Positions 50,451 through 60,022 of a stretch of DNA of 64,000 nucleotides are shown here, in pieces. The DNA is taken from NCBI RefSeq assembly GCF_000092205.1, contig NC_014216.1, forward strand, positions 2,361,742 to 2,425,741, given 5' to 3'. The DNA is from Desulfurivibrio alkaliphilus AHT 2. Lineage in GTDB: Bacteria > Desulfobacterota > Desulfobulbia > Desulfobulbales > Desulfurivibrionaceae. A program made the translations under genes and the position numbers. Each line of letters begins with the position of its first letter. Position 1 is the first letter of the stretch. The notes beneath the pieces were generated by a model. It made no database searches. It was not told the origin of the DNA and saw only the letters and a list, made by a program, of their open reading frames with translations.

Positions 50451-52103
50451 TCACAGGCGCACCTCTATCCCGTGACGCTGCAGGTGTTCCTTGACCGCCG
50501 AGATCTCCACCTCGCGGCGGTGGAAGATGCCGGCGGCCAGGGCGGCTTCGGCGTTGGTGGCGGTGAAGACCTCGCTGAAGTGTTCGGATCTGCCGGCGCC
50601 GCTGGAGGCGATCACCGGGATACCCACCGCCTCTTTGACCATTTTGATCAGTTCCAGGTCGAAGCCGGAGTTGGTGCCGTCCTTGTCGATACAGTTGAGC
50701 AGAATCTCGCCGGCCCCCAGTTCCTCGCAGGCCGCCGCCAGGGTGGCGGCATCAAGGTCGCGGCCCTCGCGACCGCCCTTGACGGTGCACTGGTACCAGC
50801 AATACTCTTCGCCATTGGGGCCGGGAAAGGCGGTGGGGATTACCCGGTGGGGCACCTCATCGGGGCTCTTTACGTAAACCCGGCGGGGGTCGATGGAAAT
50901 CACCACCGCCTGGTTGCCGTAAACATAGGCTATTTGCTCAATGGAGCTTTTGCCGTCCTTCCTGCGGCCCCGGCGCAGATAATCCTCCACCACCGCCACC
51001 GCGTCGCTGCCGATGGAGATCTTGTCGGCCCCGGCCCGGAAATAGCGGGCCGCCACGTCCAGGGCCGAGTAAAAACGACCATTGGCGTCGGTGAACTCCC
51101 GGATGCCGCCGCCGATGGTGAGCGGCACGAAAACCTCTTCCGAGGCCCGTTCCAGCACCTCCAGCATGGGCTGATCTTCCAAGGGAAAGTCACGGAAGGC
51201 GGTGATGTTAAGAAAGGTCACCTCGTCGGCCCCCTCCCGGAAGTAGCGGGCCGCCAGCTCCACCGGCTTACCCAGGTTGCGTACCTCACCACCGCTCTCC
51301 CGGACATCGTACTGGTCGCCTTTGGTTACCACCAGATCACCCTGATCATTGCTGCGGACATCGAGGCAGGCGATGATCCGCTTGGCCAGCCTGGTACGGG
51401 AAGGCGGAAAGCCGGAAGCACCCAGACTAACTCCCGGGGCCGGGGTTGCGACGCTGACCGGCCGGGGCCGGGCCTGGGGTTCCTGCAGGAAGTTGCGTAA
51501 AATATTCAGCCCTGCCCGACCGCTTTTTTCCGGGTGAAACTGGCAGGCCACCACCTTTCCCCGCTGCACGGCGCTGATGAAGTCGCCGCCGTATGCGGTT
51601 TCCGCCAGGATCCAGGCACGGTTTTCCTGGCTGGCGGTAGCGCGGTAGGTGTGGACGAAGTATAATTTTTCCTCTCGGTAGTCGGCAAAAAGCGACGAGG
51701 GCTGGCGCATGGCAATGCCGTTCCAGCCGATCTGGGGCACTGCCAGGCCCGGCGCCCGGAACCTCTCAATGTGCCCTTTGATCAGGCCCAGCCCGGCCAC
51801 CCCGGGAGACTCCTCACTGCCTTCAAACAGGGTCTGCAAACCCAGGCAGATGCCCAGGTAAGGGCGGTCGGCCGCCAGGTATTGCCGCAGGGGCTCCAAA
51901 AAACCTCGGTTCTGCAGGCTTTCCATGGCGGCGCCAAAGCTTCCCACGCCGGGAAAGATCAGTTTTTCGGCCCGCAGGATATCGGCGGGCTCGACCACCT
52001 CTTGTACGGTATAGCCCAGTTTGCGGATGGCGTTACGGACGCTGCGCACGTTGCCCGCGCCGTAATCCAGCAGGGTGACGATGGGTAAGGTGCCGGTGGT
52101 CAT
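50451..52103 (-). CDS. hisHF: Bifunctional imidazole glycerol phosphate synthase HisHF
   Basis: 550 residues. Residues 1-205 are the glutamine amidotransferase HisH, with the catalytic Cys in LGICLGLQTLFEG (~85) and the His/Glu pair in CQFHPEKSG (~190). A ~30-residue Pro/Ala linker leads to HisF (~238-550): RLAKRIIACLDVRSND (catalytic Asp), GGGIREF, and CIDKDGTNSGFDLELI (second Asp). HisF here contains the extended insertions of the eukaryote-like HisHF type (REGADEVTFLNITAFRDFPL, YVYGNQAVVISIDPRRV). The enzyme makes IGP and AICAR from PRFAR. It overlaps rdgB by 4 bases. The fused form is normal in fungi and plants but rarer in bacteria. Confidence 0.95.
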   Translation of the reverse strand: MTTGTLPIVTLLDYGAGNVRSVRNAIRKLGYTVQEVVEPADILRAEKLIFPGVGSFGAAMESLQNRGFLEPLRQYLAADRPYLGICLGLQTLFEGSEESPGVAGLGLIKGHIERFRAPGLAVPQIGWNGIAMRQPSSLFADYREEKLYFVHTYRATASQENRAWILAETAYGGDFISAVQRGKVVACQFHPEKSGRAGLNILRNFLQEPQARPRPVSVATPAPGVSLGASGFPPSRTRLAKRIIACLDVRSNDQGDLVVTKGDQYDVRESGGEVRNLGKPVELAARYFREGADEVTFLNITAFRDFPLEDQPMLEVLERASEEVFVPLTIGGGIREFTDANGRFYSALDVAARYFRAGADKISIGSDAVAVVEDYLRRGRRKDGKSSIEQIAYVYGNQAVVISIDPRRVYVKSPDEVPHRVIPTAFPGPNGEEYCWYQCTVKGGREGRDLDAATLAAACEELGAGEILLNCIDKDGTNSGFDLELIKMVKEAVGIPVIASSGAGRSEHFSEVFTATNAEAALAAGIFHRREVEISAVKEHLQRHGIEVRL

Positions 52104-52786
52104 TTTACCATGACCTCCCGGGACCAGTCGTTGTGTTCAAACTGGCGGTGGTCCGGCTTGGGGTCTTTCTCTTCCACCAGGCGCTGCTCCAGCCACTTCA
52201 GGATCTTGTCAAACTCCTCCCGCACCTGGGCCATGGCCTGGCCCCGGTGGCTGACCTGGTTTTTCTCCTCCGGGGTCATCTCGGCAAAAGTTTTGCCAAG
52301 GGGATGGTAAAACATCACCGGATCATAACCAAACCCTCCGCTGCCTTTGGGCTCGTGGGTAATCTCCCCCTCACAGCGCCCCTCGTAAGTCAGGGCCGGA
52401 CCGGAGGGCACGGCCAACGACAGGACGCAAACAAAGGCGGCCCGGCGATCTTCCTTGCCCTCCATCTCCTTCAGCAGCTTGGCGATGTTGGCCGCATCAT
52501 CGGCTTTTTCTCCGGCATAGCGGGCCGAATAAACCCCCGGGGCGCCATCCAGGGCCGCCACCTCCAGGCCGGAGTCGTCGGCCATGGCCGGCAGCCCTAA
52601 AGCCTTGGCGGTAAACAGGGCCTTTTTGTAAGCGTTGTCATCAAAGGTGGCGCCATCCTCCACCACTTCCGGCAGCGGCCCGAAATCGGCCAGTGAACGG
52701 ATATCCACCGGGAAACCTGCCAGCATCTGTTGCAACTCCTTGACCTTGCCCTGATTGCGGGTGGCCAAAACAATAATCTGCTTCAT
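52100..52786 (-). CDS. rdgB: XTP/dITP pyrophosphatase
   Basis: 228 residues of the Ham1/RdgB family that clears ITP, XTP and their deoxy forms. Signatures: VLATRNQGKVKELQQML, EDGATFDDNAYKKALFTAKA, LPAMADDSGLEVAALDGAPG, YSARYAGEKADD and GFGYDPVMFYHP. The C-terminus has about 30 residues beyond the family average. It overlaps hisHF downstream, so they share a transcript. Confidence 0.94.
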   Translation of the reverse strand: MKQIIVLATRNQGKVKELQQMLAGFPVDIRSLADFGPLPEVVEDGATFDDNAYKKALFTAKALGLPAMADDSGLEVAALDGAPGVYSARYAGEKADDAANIAKLLKEMEGKEDRRAAFVCVLSLAVPSGPALTYEGRCEGEITHEPKGSGGFGYDPVMFYHPLGKTFAEMTPEEKNQVSHRGQAMAQVREEFDKILKWLEQRLVEEKDPKPDHRQFEHNDWSREVMVK

Positions 52787-52833
52787 CGTACTATCTCCAG
52801 GTTGGCAAACATGTACTTACAAGGGTTACGAAA

Positions 52834-52893
52834 CCAAAAAAATCGGCAAACGTCCAGCCGTGCCGCGGGTTACGGCACGGCTGGACGTTTGCC
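52834..52893 (-). terminator. Strong terminator of spmAB
   Basis: Perfect 21-bp stem (52845-52865 with 52873-52893), 7-base loop, followed on the minus strand by seven T. The stem begins at the first base of the stop codon of the SpmAB gene. Confidence 0.92.
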
Positions 52894-54263
52894 TAAAACC
52901 ATAGGTTACAAACCACCACTGCCGCCACAATGCCGGCCGCATCGGCGGTGAGGGCGGCGGGCAGGGCGTGGCGGGTGCGGGTAATCCCCACGGCGCCGAA
53001 ATATACCGCCAGCACATAAAAAGTGGTTTCGGTGGAGCCCTGCATCACCGAAACCAGAAAGGCGACAAAGCTGTCCGGGTCGCGGGCCACGATCTCGCTC
53101 ATCATCCCGAAGGCGCCGCTGCCGGAAAGCGGCCGCATCAGGGCCACGCTCAAGGCCTCGGCGGGCAGCCCGACCCGCTCGGTAAAAGGGGAGAGGACGT
53201 TGATCAAAATCTCCATGGCGCCGCTGGCCCGGAACATGCCGATGGCAACAAAAATCGCCACCAGGAAAGGGATAATCCGCACCGCGGTGTTGAACCCTTC
53301 CTTGGCCCCTTCGGTGGCCACTTCATACACCCTGACCCCGCGCAGATAGCCGAAAATCAGCAAACCGGCAATCAGCATGGGAATCAGCCAGGTGGAGATG
53401 GCGCCGATCACCGAGATGGAGTCCTCCCCGCCAGCGCCGCCGGCAAAAAACAGCCGGTAGACAACCCCGCCGGCAAAGGCCAGCAACAACAGCAGGATAA
53501 AAAAACGGCCGGCGGCACCGGGCGGGCTTAAAGTCACACCATCAGCAGGCTGGGAGGGCTGGCTCGGCTGAGCGCCGGCAGCAGTCCCGCCGTCAGGCTT
53601 GGCCCCCGGCGCCCCGGCCTCCGGCCCGGCGGCGATCCCGGTCATCCCGGCAACCGGCGGTTTGCCCGGTTCGGGACCGGCCAGCAATTTGGCCATGGTG
53701 ATGGCCACCATGGTCGAGCAAAGGGTGGCGACAATGGCGGGAATCAGAATCTCCGCCGGACTGGTGGCTCCGGCGGCGGCCCGCACGGTGATCACCCCCA
53801 GGGGCAGGAGGGTGACGCTGGAGGTGTTGATGGCCAGGAAAAGGCACATGGCGTTGGTGGCCGTGCCTTTTTCATGGGCCAGCTTGTCCAGCTCCTGCAT
53901 GGCCTTGATGCCCATGGGGGTGGCGGCATTACCAAGCCCCATGGTATTGGCGGCCATGTTCATGATCATGGCGCTCATAGCCGGGTGTTCGGCGGGCACC
54001 TGGGGAAAAAGGCGGGTCATCAGCGGTTTCAGGGCCCGGGCGATCATCAGCATCAACCCGCCGGCCTCGGCCACCTTCATCAGCCCCAGCCAGAAGGCCA
54101 TGGGTCCGATCAGGCCAATGGCCAGCATTACCCCTGATTTGGCCGATTCAAAAGAGGCGGTGGTAACTTCATCCATCCGCCCGGTATAGGCGGCGGTCAC
54201 CGTGGCCACGGCGATCATCCCCAGCCAGATAATGTTGATTGCCGATGCTTTGGGAGCGTGCAT
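52893..54263 (-). CDS. SpmA-SpmB fusion, nucleoside-recognition membrane protein
   Basis: 456 residues. The first ~195 correspond to SpmA (INIIWLGMIAVATVTAAYTG, MNMAANTMGLGNAATPMG); a Pro/Ala/Gly-rich linker of ~60 residues follows, then a SpmB-like half (~260-456; YEVATEGAKEGFNTAVRIIP, GSGAFGMMSEIV, QGSTETTFYVLAVYFGAVGI). Each half has a Gate/nucleoside-recognition domain with four or five transmembrane helices. In Bacillus the two are separate spore-maturation proteins, but homologs are widespread in non-sporulating Proteobacteria, with suspected transport roles. No sporulation genes are seen. Confidence 0.88.
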   Translation of the reverse strand: MHAPKASAINIIWLGMIAVATVTAAYTGRMDEVTTASFESAKSGVMLAIGLIGPMAFWLGLMKVAEAGGLMLMIARALKPLMTRLFPQVPAEHPAMSAMIMNMAANTMGLGNAATPMGIKAMQELDKLAHEKGTATNAMCLFLAINTSSVTLLPLGVITVRAAAGATSPAEILIPAIVATLCSTMVAITMAKLLAGPEPGKPPVAGMTGIAAGPEAGAPGAKPDGGTAAGAQPSQPSQPADGVTLSPPGAAGRFFILLLLLAFAGGVVYRLFFAGGAGGEDSISVIGAISTWLIPMLIAGLLIFGYLRGVRVYEVATEGAKEGFNTAVRIIPFLVAIFVAIGMFRASGAMEILINVLSPFTERVGLPAEALSVALMRPLSGSGAFGMMSEIVARDPDSFVAFLVSVMQGSTETTFYVLAVYFGAVGITRTRHALPAALTADAAGIVAAVVVCNLWF

Positions 54264-54380
54264 AACCCGGCCACTTTACCCAAAACCCCGGGTGAGACGC
54301 CATAAAAAACCGTTATGCAAAATTTAATTAAAAATGGTTACAATGTTCTGCCAGGCAGCGTTGATTGAAGGGGAGAGGGT

Positions 54381-55601
54381 TTGACCTTGGAACACTTTAT
54401 TGCCAGACAGCCAATATTCGATACCAAAGGGCGCGTCTTCGCCTACGAACTTCTGTTTCGTTCCGGTCTCCACAACTATTTCGACAGCGATGATTTCGAT
54501 CAGGCTTCGGCCAGGGTTATCGCCAACAGCAACCTGCTCTTCACCCTAGATGAGATGACCGGCAATACCAGGGCCTTTCTTAACTGTACAGAAAAGGTAC
54601 TTCTCAAGGGCCTGATGACGACCCTGCCACGCCAACAGGCTGTGGTTGAAATCCTTGAAAATGTCGAACCTACCCCAGAGGTTGTGCAGGCATGCAAACG
54701 CCTTAAAGAGCAGGGTTATACCCTGGCTCTGGACGACTTTGTCTACCACCGAAATTTTGAGCCGTTGCTGGATCTGGCCGACATCGTCAAGGTCGACTTT
54801 CTGCTGTCTGATAACAAACAACAGGATGAGATGGCGCGAAAACTGCTCCCGCGCGGCATCAAAATGCTCGCCGAAAAGGTTGAAACCCACGAGGTTTTTG
54901 AACAAGCAAAAGCCATGGGGTATCAACTTTTTCAGGGCTATTTTTTTGCCAAACCAATCATCATTTCACGCAAGGACATCCCCACCAACAAGATCCAACT
55001 ATTGCGCATACTCAAAGATATTCATGCTGAAGATGTCGATTTCAAAAAGCTTGCCCTGGCCATCCAGAGTGAGGTTTCCCTGACCTACAAACTTCTCAAA
55101 TTGATCAATTCGGCAGCCTTTGCCCTGCGCCAAAGGGTTACCTCGGTGCTTCACGCCCTGACCCTGCTTGGTCTGCGTGAAATACGCTCCTGGGTTTCTT
55201 TGTTGGCGATTTCGTCCATGGCCAACGACAAACCGGCGGAACTTGTTGTCATTTCCCTGGTTCGCGCCCGCATGTGCGAACAACTGGCCCTGCTGAGCCA
55301 AATGGGTGACCGCAAGTCCGACCTGTTCCTGGTGGGGCTGTTCTCCCTGCTTGATGTCATCATGTCTCGGCCGCTCAATGAGATCCTTAAGGAAATCAGC
55401 ATCGAAGATGACGTTATTGCCGCCCTGACCCGGGCTGACGGTCCGTTGTTCAACATCCTGCAACTGACCATCGCCATGGAAAAAGGGGAGTGGGATAAGG
55501 TTTCTCAACTGGCAACCAAGATGCAAATTGATGAACAGCAATTACCCGCCACTTACCGCGAGGCCGTCGCCTGGGCGCAAGAGATCTATTTTATTAAATA
55601 A
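54381..55601 (+). CDS. EAL-HDOD signalling protein (YuxH type)
   Basis: 406 residues starting at TTG after GGGGAGAGGG. N-terminal EAL-like domain (~1-200) with IARQPIFDTKGRVFAYELLF: EAL is replaced by YELL, and the usual metal-binding residues are only partly kept (DDF in LALDDFVYHR), so it probably binds but does not hydrolyse c-di-GMP. C-terminal HDOD domain (~205-400; KKLALAIQSEVSLTYKLLKL, TLLGLREIRSWVSLLAI). Such proteins regulate motility or stress adaptation. The gene is free-standing with a 117-base upstream gap. Confidence 0.85.
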   Translation: MTLEHFIARQPIFDTKGRVFAYELLFRSGLHNYFDSDDFDQASARVIANSNLLFTLDEMTGNTRAFLNCTEKVLLKGLMTTLPRQQAVVEILENVEPTPEVVQACKRLKEQGYTLALDDFVYHRNFEPLLDLADIVKVDFLLSDNKQQDEMARKLLPRGIKMLAEKVETHEVFEQAKAMGYQLFQGYFFAKPIIISRKDIPTNKIQLLRILKDIHAEDVDFKKLALAIQSEVSLTYKLLKLINSAAFALRQRVTSVLHALTLLGLREIRSWVSLLAISSMANDKPAELVVISLVRARMCEQLALLSQMGDRKSDLFLVGLFSLLDVIMSRPLNEILKEISIEDDVIAALTRADGPLFNILQLTIAMEKGEWDKVSQLATKMQIDEQQLPATYREAVAWAQEIYFIK

Positions 55602-55671
55602 ACCGGGTGGACAGCTATTACAGGATGATGGAGATGCTGAAAACGAACTGGTGACGTTGCTGCACGTTTTC

Positions 55672-55727
55672 AAAAAAAGGGCCCTTCCTGTCAGGAGGGG
55701 GAGGGGGAGGGGAGACAGGAAGGGCCC
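55672..55727 (-). terminator. Terminator of the peroxiredoxin gene
   Basis: Perfect 14-bp stem (GGGCCCTTCCTGTC at 55679-55692 with 55714-55727) and a purine loop of 21 bases; on the minus strand it is followed by seven T. It may also end the EAL-HDOD transcript from the other side. Confidence 0.88.
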
Positions 55728-55800
55728 AGGAGGGGGTTATGTACTTCAGATTATAAGACAAGAACCTTAAAAATTAGTTCCACACCGTTACCCAAAAAAA

Positions 55801-56427
55801 TTATTTTAGTGCGTCGTAAACCTTGCCCACCATTTGCGGCCCGGGGGTAAGGGTTTTGCCGCCCTGCTCCCAGCGGGCCGGGCAGGCCTCGTCGGGGTTG
55901 TTGGCCACGTGTACGCTGGCCTGGAGCTTGCGCAGCAACTCTTTGGCGTTACGGCCAACATTGTAAAAATTGATCTCGGAAGCCACCAGCTCTCCGGCCG
56001 GGCTGATGATGAAGGTACCGCGCAGATCCAGCCCGGTTTCTTCGTTGTAAACCCCAAACATCCGCGACACCTGGCCGGTGCGGTCGGCGCCCATGGGATA
56101 GCGGGCGTTTTCGAGAAACTTCTCTTCCCGTTTCCAGGCCAGGTGGGTGAACACGGTATCGGTGCTCACCGTTACCACCTCGGCCCCGGCGGCCTTGAGG
56201 TTTTCATACTCGTCGGCCAGATCGGCAAGCTCGGTGGAACAGACAAAGGTGAAGTCGGCGGGGTAGAAAACCAGCACCGTCCACTTGCCCAGCTTTTTCT
56301 GCTCGCTCAAGGAAAATTTTCCAAAATCACCTTTTGCCGGCTCGTAGGTCTCCAGTTCAAAATCCGGGACTTCCTGACCAACCTGAATGGCACCGCAACA
56401 GCAATCTACATCGTGTTCGTAACTCAT
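55801..56427 (-). CDS. 2-Cys peroxiredoxin (AhpC/Prx1 type)
   Basis: 208 residues. Peroxidatic Cys in FYPADFTFVCSTEL (~62), resolving Cys in EACPARWEQGG (~185), and Prx1 dimer motifs. It reduces hydrogen peroxide and alkyl peroxides using a thioredoxin-type donor. The N-terminus is unusual in carrying three consecutive cysteines (DVDCCCGAIQVG), possibly a metal or redox tail. An AGGAG site 8 bases before the ATG. A 19-bp palindrome at 56497-56515 suggests redox-regulated transcription. No ahpF adjoins it. Confidence 0.92.
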   Translation of the reverse strand: MSYEHDVDCCCGAIQVGQEVPDFELETYEPAKGDFGKFSLSEQKKLGKWTVLVFYPADFTFVCSTELADLADEYENLKAAGAEVVTVSTDTVFTHLAWKREEKFLENARYPMGADRTGQVSRMFGVYNEETGLDLRGTFIISPAGELVASEINFYNVGRNAKELLRKLQASVHVANNPDEACPARWEQGGKTLTPGPQMVGKVYDALK

Positions 56428-56496
56428 GATTCAAACTCCTTTAATTATTTTGAGGGATGGTAATGAGTGTATGACAATAACCGTCAACCGCTTTGT

Positions 56497-56515
56497 TTTG
56501 ATAAAAGTTATCAAA
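56497..56515 (-). promoter_or_regulatory. Palindromic operator upstream of peroxiredoxin
   Basis: TTTGATAA and TTATCAAA arms around AAG, a perfect dyad, 70 bases upstream of the peroxiredoxin start. On the minus strand a TTGACG -35-like hexamer follows 11 bases further. A PerR-, OxyR- or Fnr-type site is plausible; Fnr boxes (TTGAT-N4-ATCAA) match this especially well except for the 5-base centre. Confidence 0.5.
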
Positions 56516-56628
56516 CCTATAAAAAAGACGCAAGCTTTTTTTGCAAAACTTTTTTCCCGTCCACCAGGTAACCGCCTTTTCCTTTGATTTACTTGTTATT
56601 TTGGCTGGTTATATGGTAATAGCAGGGA

Positions 56629-57201
56629 ATGCTATACGAGTCTGCAGGGAGAAGCAAAATTTTTCTTATTGGTTACCGCGCCTGCGGTAAAAGTGTGGTG
56701 GGCCAGGAGCTGGCCGTCCGGCTGGGTTATGAATTCCTCGATATGGACCGGGAAATAACCCGGCGGGAAGGGGTGAGCATAAAGGAACTGGTGGCTGCCC
56801 GAGGGTGGGATTATTTTCGCCGCCGGGAGCGGGAACTACTGCTGGAACTGAGTTCCCCTCCCGCCCCCGGGCCAGCACCGGACACGCCGGGACTGGTGGT
56901 CGCCACCGGGGGTGGGGCTGTTTTGCAGGAAGACCTCTGGCCGGCTATCAAGGCAGCCTGGCCGGTGGTCTGGCTCACCGCCGATGCCGCCACCATCACC
57001 GCCCGGCTCAGCGGTGACAGCAGCAGCGAGCAACAGCGTCCGGCCCTCACCGACCAGGGCCTGCTGGCGGAAGTCGAAGAGATTTTGCAACAACGTCTTA
57101 AACTGTACCGGCAGGCGGCCGGGCTGGAGATAGACACCACTACGGCCAAGCCGGCGGAGATTGTGGACCGGATCATCGACTGGCTGCAAGAACAAAGTTA
57201 A
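56629..57201 (+). CDS. aroK: Shikimate kinase
   Basis: 190 residues. Walker [12 protein letters not shown] (~15-25), shikimate-binding [11 protein letters not shown] and the Arg in [16 protein letters not shown] motif [11 protein letters not shown]. It phosphorylates shikimate at the 3-OH. The sequence contains a Pro-rich insertion at ~78-88. It lies 22 bases upstream of aroC, so both belong to one aromatic-amino-acid unit. Confidence 0.93.
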   Translation: MLYESAGRSKIFLIGYRACGKSVVGQELAVRLGYEFLDMDREITRREGVSIKELVAARGWDYFRRRERELLLELSSPPAPGPAPDTPGLVVATGGGAVLQEDLWPAIKAAWPVVWLTADAATITARLSGDSSSEQQRPALTDQGLLAEVEEILQQRLKLYRQAAGLEIDTTTAKPAEIVDRIIDWLQEQS

Positions 57202-57223
57202 CCAAAACCACGAGCACAACGAT

Positions 57224-58309
57224 ATGGCAGGCAACACCTTTGGCAAAATTTTTCAGATCACCACCTGGGGCGAGTCGCACGGTACCGCCGTGGGGGCCGT
57301 GGTGGATGGCTGCCCGCCGGGTCTCCCCTTAACCCCGGCGGATATTCAAGCCGACTTGGACCGGCGCCGCCCCGGCGGCGGGCCCGCCTCCACCCCCCGC
57401 AAGGAGCCGGACCAGGTGGAAATCCTCTCCGGCACCTTCGAGGGCCTTACCACCGGCACCCCCATCAGCCTGGTGATCTTCAACCGCGATGCCCACAGCA
57501 AGTCATACGACCACCTGAAGGATATTTACCGGCCGGGCCATGGCGACATCACCTACCAGCAGAAATACGGCCGCCGCGACCATCGCGGCGGCGGCCGGGC
57601 CTCGGCCCGGGAGACGGCGGCCCGGGTGGCCGCCGGGGCGGTGGCCGGTTGCCTGCTGACCACAGCAGGCGTCAGGGTGCAGGCTTATACCGTGGAGTTG
57701 GGCGGGGTTGCCGCCCAACAGCGCAACCTGGCCGAGATCTCGCAAAACGCCCTGTTCTGCCCGGACAACCAAGCTGCCGCCGCCATGGTGGCCCGCATCG
57801 ACGAAGTTCGCCGCAACCACGACACCCTGGGCGGGGTTGTCGAGATCCGGGTCAGCGGCTGTCCGGCGGGGCTGGGGGAGCCGGTTTTCGACAAACTCGA
57901 CGCCGAACTGGCCCGGGCCATGATGTCCATCGGGGCGGTAAAAGGGGTGGAGATCGGGGCCGGCTTTGCCGCCGCCCGGCTCACCGGCTCGGAAAATAAC
58001 GACCCCATCACCCCGGAGGGTTTCACGGGAAACAATTCCGGCGGCATCTTGGCCGGCATTTCCAATGGCGACGAGATCATCATCCGGGTGGCAGTCAAAC
58101 CCATTCCCTCCATCGCCCGGGAACAGCAGACCATCAACCGGCAGGGGCAGCCGGTGACCATCAAGGTCGGCGGCCGACACGACATCTCCGCCATCCCCCG
58201 GATTATCCCGGTCTGCGAGGCCATGGCCAGGCTGGTACTGGCCGACCACCTGCTGCGCCAGCGCACCCTGGGCCCAGATCCTAAATTAAAAAGGGCGCCG
58301 ACACCGTGA
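57224..58309 (+). CDS. aroC: Chorismate synthase
   Basis: 361 residues. Signatures: [58 protein letters not shown] (FMN and EPSP site), and [20 protein letters not shown]. It converts EPSP to chorismate, requiring reduced FMN. The ATG at 57224 starts the family N-terminus ([15 protein letters not shown]). It overlaps glgA by 4 bases (GTGA). Confidence 0.95.
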   Translation: MAGNTFGKIFQITTWGESHGTAVGAVVDGCPPGLPLTPADIQADLDRRRPGGGPASTPRKEPDQVEILSGTFEGLTTGTPISLVIFNRDAHSKSYDHLKDIYRPGHGDITYQQKYGRRDHRGGGRASARETAARVAAGAVAGCLLTTAGVRVQAYTVELGGVAAQQRNLAEISQNALFCPDNQAAAAMVARIDEVRRNHDTLGGVVEIRVSGCPAGLGEPVFDKLDAELARAMMSIGAVKGVEIGAGFAAARLTGSENNDPITPEGFTGNNSGGILAGISNGDEIIIRVAVKPIPSIAREQQTINRQGQPVTIKVGGRHDISAIPRIIPVCEAMARLVLADHLLRQRTLGPDPKLKRAPTP

Positions 58310-60000
58310 GCGAACAGCAAGCAGCGCAGGAAATCTGGATGATCACCCGGGAGTATGACGGCTTGGCCGGGGCCGGCGGGGTCAAGGACGTGGTGCGCCA
58401 ACTGGGCGAGGCCCTGGCCCTGGCCGGCCACCGGGTCAGCGTGGTGCTGCCCCTGTACGGCTTTATGAACCCCGAGGCACTGGGTTTTGCCCCGGCCAAC
58501 CTGCACTTTGATGTAGGGATGAATTACGTCGGGGTGGAACGGCGCGAACTGGCACGGGTCTTGGTCCGCCACCTGGCAGCGCCGCCGCCCCGCAGCAAGG
58601 ATCAAAGCTTGCGGCCGGTGGCAAGCCTGCCCCAAAACGGTCGCAAAGGCTCCCTTTCCCTCTATCTGCTGGATGCCCAGCGCTACCAGGAAAAACAGGG
58701 GGTCTACACCTACACCGCCGCCGAGGAGGCCCTGAACCACCACCATCATCAGGGCAGCGGTCATTTCGATTATTTCGCCATGAACGTCCTGCTGCAAAAA
58801 GGGGCGCTGGCCCTGATGATGCGCTTAAACGCCAGGCCGCAGGTAATTCATTGCCACGACGGCCACACCGCCCTGCTGCCGGCCATGATCCGCGAACTGG
58901 AAGGATTCCGCCACTACTTTGCCGCTTCCGCCGCCGTGGTCACAGTCCATAATGCCGGGACGGGCTACCACCAGGAGGTGGACGACCTGCCCTTTGCCGA
59001 GGCGATCACCGGCCTGCCGCCCCGGGTGATCCACGACAACCTGCTGGACGGCGCCTTCGACCCTTTTCTCGCCGCCGCCAGCTACGCGCCGCTGAACACG
59101 GTGAGCGAAAACTACGCCCGCGAACTGCAGCAGACCGACGACGACGCCCTCACCGGCTGGCTCGGCCACCGCCTGCTGGGTCGGGGCATTACCCTGCACG
59201 GGATTACCAACGGCATCAACCCGGAGGATTTCAACCCCGAGGAGCCGGCCAACCTGGGGCTGCCCGCCGCTTTTTCCCCGCTCCAAGGGGATCTGGCCGG
59301 TAAAGCGGTGTGCCGATCCCGGCTGGTGGACGACCTGGCCGCCGATCGCTGGCCCGGTCTGCGCCGGGCCGGCTACCTGGACCAGGATCCACAGGCCGCC
59401 CCGCCGCCAGCCGACGGCCCGGCCAGCGGCCTGCCGCTGCCGCTGTTCACCTTTGTCGGCCGACTCACCGCCCAGAAAGGGGTGGACAAGTTGCTGGGGG
59501 CCTTGGAAACCCTGCTGCCCCTGGACCGGGGCTTCCAGGTGCTGATCTTGGGCTCCGGCGACAAGGGCTGCGAGCAGGCCCTGGTCCGGCTGGCGGAAGC
59601 CGAAAGTAACCGGGGGCGGCTCTGTTTCCTCCAGGGTTACGACCCCCTGGTGGCCAACCAGGTTTTTGCCGCCGGCGACTTTTTTCTCATCCCCTCCCGC
59701 TACGAACCCTGCGGGCTCACCGATTACATGGCCCAGTTGCTGGGTAACCTGCCCATCGTCCATCACGTCGGCGGGCTGGTCAAGGTGGTGGATGGGGTCA
59801 CCGGCCTTTGTTACCGGGAACACAAATCCGCCGCCCTGATGGGCGCCATGCAGCGCGCCCTGACCCTTTTCCGCCGTCAGCCGGAAAAGGTGCTTGACAT
59901 GCGACGGGCCGCCGTTCAGCATATTGGGGAACACTACACCTGGAACCGGGTGATGCACCAGTACCTGGATTTTTACCAGCAAGCCCACAAGCAGCTTTGA
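58306..60000 (+). CDS. glgA: Glycogen synthase (GT5 family)
   Basis: 564 residues, GTG start inside the aroC stop. Two Rossmann domains. The N-terminal ADP-glucose loop reads [19 protein letters not shown] rather than the classical KTGGL form. Further marks: [56 protein letters not shown] and [19 protein letters not shown] with the catalytic Glu. It elongates glycogen from an NDP-glucose donor. An unusual Pro/Ala loop lies near 365-380. The variant N-terminus may reflect a different sugar donor; still a GlgA-type enzyme by overall layout. Confidence 0.85.
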   Translation: MSEQQAAQEIWMITREYDGLAGAGGVKDVVRQLGEALALAGHRVSVVLPLYGFMNPEALGFAPANLHFDVGMNYVGVERRELARVLVRHLAAPPPRSKDQSLRPVASLPQNGRKGSLSLYLLDAQRYQEKQGVYTYTAAEEALNHHHHQGSGHFDYFAMNVLLQKGALALMMRLNARPQVIHCHDGHTALLPAMIRELEGFRHYFAASAAVVTVHNAGTGYHQEVDDLPFAEAITGLPPRVIHDNLLDGAFDPFLAAASYAPLNTVSENYARELQQTDDDALTGWLGHRLLGRGITLHGITNGINPEDFNPEEPANLGLPAAFSPLQGDLAGKAVCRSRLVDDLAADRWPGLRRAGYLDQDPQAAPPPADGPASGLPLPLFTFVGRLTAQKGVDKLLGALETLLPLDRGFQVLILGSGDKGCEQALVRLAEAESNRGRLCFLQGYDPLVANQVFAAGDFFLIPSRYEPCGLTDYMAQLLGNLPIVHHVGGLVKVVDGVTGLCYREHKSAALMGAMQRALTLFRRQPEKVLDMRRAAVQHIGEHYTWNRVMHQYLDFYQQAHKQL

Positions 60001-60022
60001 GCTCTGAACAAGGAGGCAAGTC

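Noticed and set aside
52893-54263. Evidence of sporulation from SpmA/SpmB homology
   Set aside because: Fused SpmAB proteins occur in many non-sporulating Proteobacteria, and no other sporulation gene is present.
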